Positions 5,259 to 7,968 of a stretch of 7,968 bases of DNA are shown one piece after another. The translations under genes and the position numbers were made by a program. Under the pieces are notes generated by a model, which saw only the letters and a list, made by a program, of their open reading frames with translations, made no database searches and was not told where the DNA came from. Positions within the stretch are counted from its first letter, which is position 1; the number at the start of each line of letters is the position of its first letter. The DNA comes from DMER64 sp041652255 (lineage in GTDB: Bacteria; Bacteroidota; Bacteroidia; Bacteroidales; UBA932), in contig JBAZHT010000078.1 of NCBI GenBank assembly GCA_041652255.1, positions 1 through 7,968 of the forward strand, written 5' to 3'.

Positions 5259-6974
5259 ATGCGTTACGTTTTTCTTTCCATTCTGTTTATATCAATTGCA
5301 GTCGGCTGTTCAAGGCAACAGCCGGCTGTTACGATTTGCAATCCCATGGACCTGAGTTACAGGTTTGCTCTGGATAAGCCTTCGCGCCGGGAGGCTGCCG
5401 ATCCTTCCGTGGTATATTTCAGGGATGAATATTACCTTTTTGCTTCAAAATCCGGAGGTTATTGGCATTCAGACGATCTGACCGCTTGGGATTTTATTGA
5501 GACGAATCAGATACCTACAGAAGAATATGCTCCTACGGCGATAGCCATTGGTGATACCTTGTTTTTTCTGGCCTCTTCAAACGAAAAAAGTACCGTTTAT
5601 AAAAGTACGGATCCGCTTTCCGGTCAATGGGAGGTAGCAGAGGAGGCACTTGAAATTCCGGTATGGGACCCGGCATTTTTTATGGATGATGATCAAAGGT
5701 TGTATTTGTATTGGGGTTGCTCGGACCAAAGGCCCCTCTACGGAGTGGAAGTTGACTATTGCAACGGTTTTGCCTTTGTGGGTGGAATTAAAACATTGGT
5801 TTACGCGAATCCGTTGGAATACGGATGGGAAGTACCCGGTGATTACAACACTTTAGTAGCTCAGAGCCCGTGGATTGAAGGACCATGGGTTACAAAATAT
5901 AACGGAAAATACTACCTGCAATATGCGGGTCCGGGCACAGAGTACAAGAGCTATGCAGATGCCGTTTACCTTTCTGAAAACCCGCTGGGGCCTTTTAAAC
6001 TGCAAAAGCACAACCCTTCTATGTATAAGCCGGAAGGATTCGCTGCAGGTGCCGGACACGGAAGTTCTTTTGCAGATAACTACGGAAATTTCTGGCAGAT
6101 AGGAACCATGACCATTTCGCAAAAACACATGTTTGAACGCCGGTTAGGGTTGTTCCCGGTTTTTTTGGATGAAGACGGAACGTATTATTCCATAACAAAA
6201 TTTGGCGATTATCCTATGATCGTTCCGCAATATAAGATCAACCGTTTTGAAGACTTCTTTCCGGGATGGATGTTGTTGACATATAAAACGAAGGTTACTG
6301 CTTCATCGACCGTGGATTCTTTACCTGCATCCAATATGACCGATGAAGACATTCGTACTTACTGGGCGGCAGAAAGCGGGGATAAGAACGAATTTGCCCT
6401 GATAGACCTGGGAAATTTTTGCGAAGTTTACGCCCTCCAGATTAATTTTGCAGAACACAATACCACTATCAGTGGCAGGGAAAAGGATATATGCCACCGG
6501 TTTACAGTAACGTATTCGCTTGATGGCAAAAAATGGGAAATGCTTGAGGACAGGTCAGAAAATGAGACTGATAATTCGCATGTTTACATCCCTTTGGATG
6601 ATAAGGTGTTGTGCCGTTATCTGAAGGTAAACAACATAGAGGTTCCCGGAGGACATTTTGCAATAAGCGGTTTCAGGGCTTTTGGAAAAGGATCCGGAAA
6701 ACTGCCGGGTAAAATTGAATGTTTTACTGCAGAAAGGAACCCGGATGATATGAGAAGCGTGAATCTTTCCTGGTCCGGAGCGGAGCGTGCAACAGGATAC
6801 AATATCTGTTACGGTACGGATAAAAACAAATTGTATTTGACTTATACAGTTTACGAAGATACAAAGCTTACGATCAACAGCCTGAACGCCCGTCTGGATT
6901 ATTATTTTACGATTGAATCTTTCAATGAAAACGGAATAACTACCAACGAACATATCGTTCGGCATTTTGAATGA
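5259..6974 (+). CDS. GH43-family glycoside hydrolase lipoprotein with discoidin-like and FN3-like domains
   Basis: A 571-residue exported glycosidase. Residues 1-16 form a lipoprotein signal ending in AVGC (C17). The five-bladed GH43 propeller spans about 25-335. Likely catalytic residues are D48 (EAADPS, general base), D137 (VWDPAF, pKa modulator) and E207 (WIEGPW, general acid), with the family's conserved AGHGS block at 265-269. Next come an F5/8C (discoidin)-like carbohydrate-binding domain (about 341-477; KVTASST..., TYWAAE, LIDLG, RYLKV) and a fibronectin-III-like domain (about 483-571; VNLSWSG, ATGYNICYG, YYFTIESFNENG). GH43 enzymes usually hydrolyse arabinose-, xylose- or galactose-containing glycans; the substrate and subfamily cannot be set by eye. 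It diverges from the DeoR regulator, a probable but unproven controller. No SusC/SusD genes adjoin it. The stop codon overlaps the next gene's ATG (ATGA), implying coupled translation. Confidence 0.9.
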   Translation: MRYVFLSILFISIAVGCSRQQPAVTICNPMDLSYRFALDKPSRREAADPSVVYFRDEYYLFASKSGGYWHSDDLTAWDFIETNQIPTEEYAPTAIAIGDTLFFLASSNEKSTVYKSTDPLSGQWEVAEEALEIPVWDPAFFMDDDQRLYLYWGCSDQRPLYGVEVDYCNGFAFVGGIKTLVYANPLEYGWEVPGDYNTLVAQSPWIEGPWVTKYNGKYYLQYAGPGTEYKSYADAVYLSENPLGPFKLQKHNPSMYKPEGFAAGAGHGSSFADNYGNFWQIGTMTISQKHMFERRLGLFPVFLDEDGTYYSITKFGDYPMIVPQYKINRFEDFFPGWMLLTYKTKVTASSTVDSLPASNMTDEDIRTYWAAESGDKNEFALIDLGNFCEVYALQINFAEHNTTISGREKDICHRFTVTYSLDGKKWEMLEDRSENETDNSHVYIPLDDKVLCRYLKVNNIEVPGGHFAISGFRAFGKGSGKLPGKIECFTAERNPDDMRSVNLSWSGAERATGYNICYGTDKNKLYLTYTVYEDTKLTINSLNARLDYYFTIESFNENGITTNEHIVRHFE

Positions 6975-7468
6975 TGAAGAATTTTGCAGCCATTGATTTC
7001 GAGACGGCAAACGAGCAACCCTCAAGCGTATGCAGTGTGGGTGTTGTCATAGTCAGGCACGGTATGTTGGATCATACAGTATACAGACTTATCAGGCCGG
7101 AACCTGAATATTATCTGTACCGCAATACCCTGGTACACGGATTAAGCTCACCAGATACCCAAAATGCTGATGTTTTTTCGCGTGTATGGGAAGAAATTGA
7201 ACCTCATATTCAGGATCTGCCCCTGGTGGCACACAATGCCATGTTTGACCGGGGCTGCCTTAAAGCTGCTTATATGACGTATAGAATGGATTATCCGGAT
7301 TATGTATTCCATTGCACCTTATCAGCATCCAGGAAACATTTTGGCAAATCTTTGCCCAATCACAGGCTCCCGACTGTGGCTGCGGCTTGTGGTCATATGC
7401 TGACCAACCATCATAATGCTTTGGACGATGCTCTGGCCTGTGCGGCCATCGCTTTGAAGATATTATAA
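6971..7468 (+). CDS. DEDDh-type 3'-5' exonuclease (DnaQ/RNase T-like)
   Basis: A 165-residue cytoplasmic nuclease of the DnaQ-like superfamily. All DEDDh residues are visible: D9 and E11 (AIDFET, ExoI), D93 (VAHNAMFDRGCL, ExoII) and H148xxxxD153 (HHNALDD, ExoIII), binding two metal ions for 3'-end cleavage of DNA or RNA. The exonuclease domain fills the whole protein; there is no polymerase, helicase or C-terminal BRCT domain such as some relatives carry. It is shorter than the proofreading subunit DnaQ, so a free-standing repair or RNA-processing role is likelier than replication proofreading. The first of two adjacent ATG codons overlaps the GH43 stop (ATGA), so translation is probably coupled although the functions are unrelated. 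Substrate is unknown. Confidence 0.9.
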   Translation: MMKNFAAIDFETANEQPSSVCSVGVVIVRHGMLDHTVYRLIRPEPEYYLYRNTLVHGLSSPDTQNADVFSRVWEEIEPHIQDLPLVAHNAMFDRGCLKAAYMTYRMDYPDYVFHCTLSASRKHFGKSLPNHRLPTVAAACGHMLTNHHNALDDALACAAIALKIL

Positions 7469-7486
7469 GGAATTTATGTATCTTTA
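7453..7486 (+). promoter_or_regulatory. Candidate promoter of the PAS gene (TTTG / TATCTTTA)
   Basis: TTTG at 7453-7456 and TATCTTTA at 7479-7486 are separated by 22 nt. The second is one base from TAnnTTTG. The pair resembles a Bacteroidota -33/-7 promoter. The -7 box lies in the 40-nt gap before ATG 7509, with the -33 box inside the end of the exonuclease gene. The leader would be about 15-20 nt. Confidence 0.4.
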
Positions 7487-7508
7487 CTAAGGCGTAAATT
7501 CGACAATT

Positions 7509-7730
7509 ATGGAAAACAGCCTTTCAAATACTTTGCTGAAGGTGTCTCCTTTCGCATTTGCTCACCATAAGATCATCCTGGACGATAAAGGAAAACCTGT
7601 AGATTATATTTTTCTGGAAGTCAACAAGGCTTTCGAGGGAATGACCGGACTTAAGGCGGCTGATATTACTGGGAAAAAGATCCGGGATGTAATGCCTCAC
7701 TTTGAAAATTCAAAATTTAGCCTAAATTGA
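7509..7730 (+). CDS. Truncated PAS-domain protein (5' remnant of a sensor gene)
   Basis: The open frame gives 73 residues. Residues 1-70 are the start of a PAS sensory domain: SPFAFAHHKIILDDKGKPVDYIFLEVNKAFEGMTGLKAADITGKKIRDVMP is the pattern seen at the N-terminus of Bacteroidota sensor histidine kinases and hybrid two-component proteins. These normally continue after 'SKF' with the second half of the PAS fold and then transmitter domains. Here, after codon 70 (F at 7716-7718), the sequence reads S-L-N-stop and resemblance ends. A PAS fold needs about 100-110 residues, so this product is probably non-functional. Causes could be insertion of an element, a deletion, or a mis-assembly at 7719. 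The rest of the gene is not in the remaining 238 nt in any frame I could read. The start and the promoter-like sequence upstream look intact. Confidence 0.7.
   Translation: MENSLSNTLLKVSPFAFAHHKIILDDKGKPVDYIFLEVNKAFEGMTGLKAADITGKKIRDVMPHFENSKFSLN
7714..7728. repeat. 15-nt palindrome at the PAS breakpoint
   Basis: AATTTAG-C-CTAAATT has perfect 7-nt inverted arms around one base. It spans exactly the point (7718/7719) where the PAS reading loses its family pattern. It could be a recombination or insertion target, or part of an element end. No mobile-element gene is visible to prove this. Confidence 0.6.
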
Positions 7731-7885
7731 GCGATTAGAATATTCACCTCGCCACTTTGTCTTTCTTGCTTCAAATTTAATCATAATTTCGGAGGTTCTT
7801 CGCAGTGAGTTGGTGGTTTTGGCACTTGTCGTGCAGTATATGTGCGGGCTTTATATTATGTTTATTACGATCATATGAACGCATA

Positions 7886-7906
7886 CCTCACCCATTTTTG
7901 GGGAGG
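7886..7906. repeat. Inverted repeat / hairpin CCTC-CCC / GGG-GAGG
   Basis: CCTCaCCC-ATTTTT-GGGGAGG forms a 7-bp GC-rich stem with one bulged A and a 6-nt loop. ATTTTG follows the right arm, so it could act as a weak terminator for plus-strand transcription. Hairpins of this CCCC/GGGG type are common between genes in Bacteroidota. Confidence 0.5.
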
Positions 7907-7922
7907 ATTTTGCTGTGAATTC

Positions 7923-7945
7923 CAATTTTCTGGTCAGGCAAATTG
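7923..7945. repeat. Inverted repeat CAATTT...AAATTG
   Basis: Six-nt perfect arms (7923-7928 and 7940-7945) enclose 11 nt that contain a smaller CTG/CAG pair (7930-7932 and 7935-7937). It could be a cruciform-forming or protein-binding site. At this arm length chance occurrence is quite possible. Confidence 0.35.
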
Positions 7946-7968
7946 AATGATTGGTGGCGACTGGCATC

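Larger units (their letters stand above)
7731..7968. other. Gene-free tail after the PAS remnant
   Basis: I find no recognisable gene in these 238 nt on either strand. The longest open plus-strand frame I noted runs from 7809 to a TGA at 7944-7946 (45 codons, with an internal ATG at 7875) and resembles no family I know. The minus strand is open only briefly from the window edge (to about 7890). The stretch holds two inverted repeats, described separately. It may be the terminal or non-coding part of a mobile element, or intergenic DNA joined by a rearrangement. Confidence 0.6.

Noticed and set aside
4347..6974. Polysaccharide utilisation locus around the GH43 gene
   Set aside because: No SusC/SusD pair, hybrid two-component regulator or ECF sigma/anti-sigma pair is present. 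There is one glycosidase and a DeoR regulator only.
7842..7860. GTGCG-type start of a group II intron
   Set aside because: GTGCG is too short a match alone. The break in the PAS gene is at 7719, not 7842, and no intron domain V or reverse transcriptase is visible.
7719..7968. Integron attC-like site in the structured tail
   Set aside because: I found no GTTRRRY/RYYYAAC pair framing the hairpins and no integrase gene.
1..7968. tRNA, rRNA, CRISPR array or toxin-antitoxin/defence module
   Set aside because: I saw no cloverleaf or rRNA-like sequence and no regularly spaced repeats. The genes present belong to other families, and the lone DEDDh exonuclease has no defence partner.

Overview
The window looks like a stretch of a Bacteroidota chromosome, probably Bacteroidales. 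The evidence is the gene set (lipoprotein sialidase and GH43 glycosidase, an sll1863-family small coiled-coil protein, a PAS sensor fragment starting with an 'SPFAFAHHKIILDD' signature), the near absence of Shine-Dalgarno sequences before starts, and several matches to the Bacteroidota -7 promoter element TAnnTTTG. It is draft sequence: a 10-N gap sits at 585-594.

Layout. (1) 1-2780, plus strand: a tight run of an ADP-ribosylglycohydrolase (5' end outside the window, gap inside), a CDF zinc-type efflux transporter and a GH33 sialidase lipoprotein. The junctions are 6 and 5 nt, so they are probably co-transcribed, and the second and third genes start with GTG. (2) 2781-4358, plus strand: a new transcription unit with a MFS efflux-type transporter (TTG start) and a 93-residue stress-type coiled-coil protein. 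(3) 4347-5120, minus strand: a DeoR-family regulator whose 3' end overlaps the coiled-coil gene by 12 nt. (4) 5259-7468, plus strand: a GH43 lipoprotein with discoidin-like and FN3-like C-terminal domains, coupled through an ATGA overlap to a DEDDh exonuclease. (5) 7509-7968: the first 70 codons of a PAS-domain sensor gene. Its homology breaks off near 7719 at a 15-nt palindrome, and gene-free, hairpin-bearing sequence follows to the end of the window.

How they might work together. The DeoR gene and the GH43 gene diverge from a 138-nt region. A pair of TGTTACA heptamers there overlaps the predicted DeoR promoter, which suggests autoregulation and possibly control of the GH43 gene by a sugar phosphate. 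No SusC/SusD pair is present, so this is not a classical polysaccharide utilisation locus. The sialidase has no sialic-acid catabolic neighbours in view, and no functional link is evident between it, the ADP-ribosylglycohydrolase and the metal transporter. I did not find a convincing new multi-gene system. The spots most worth a second look are the DeoR operator candidate and the PAS breakpoint with the sequence after it.
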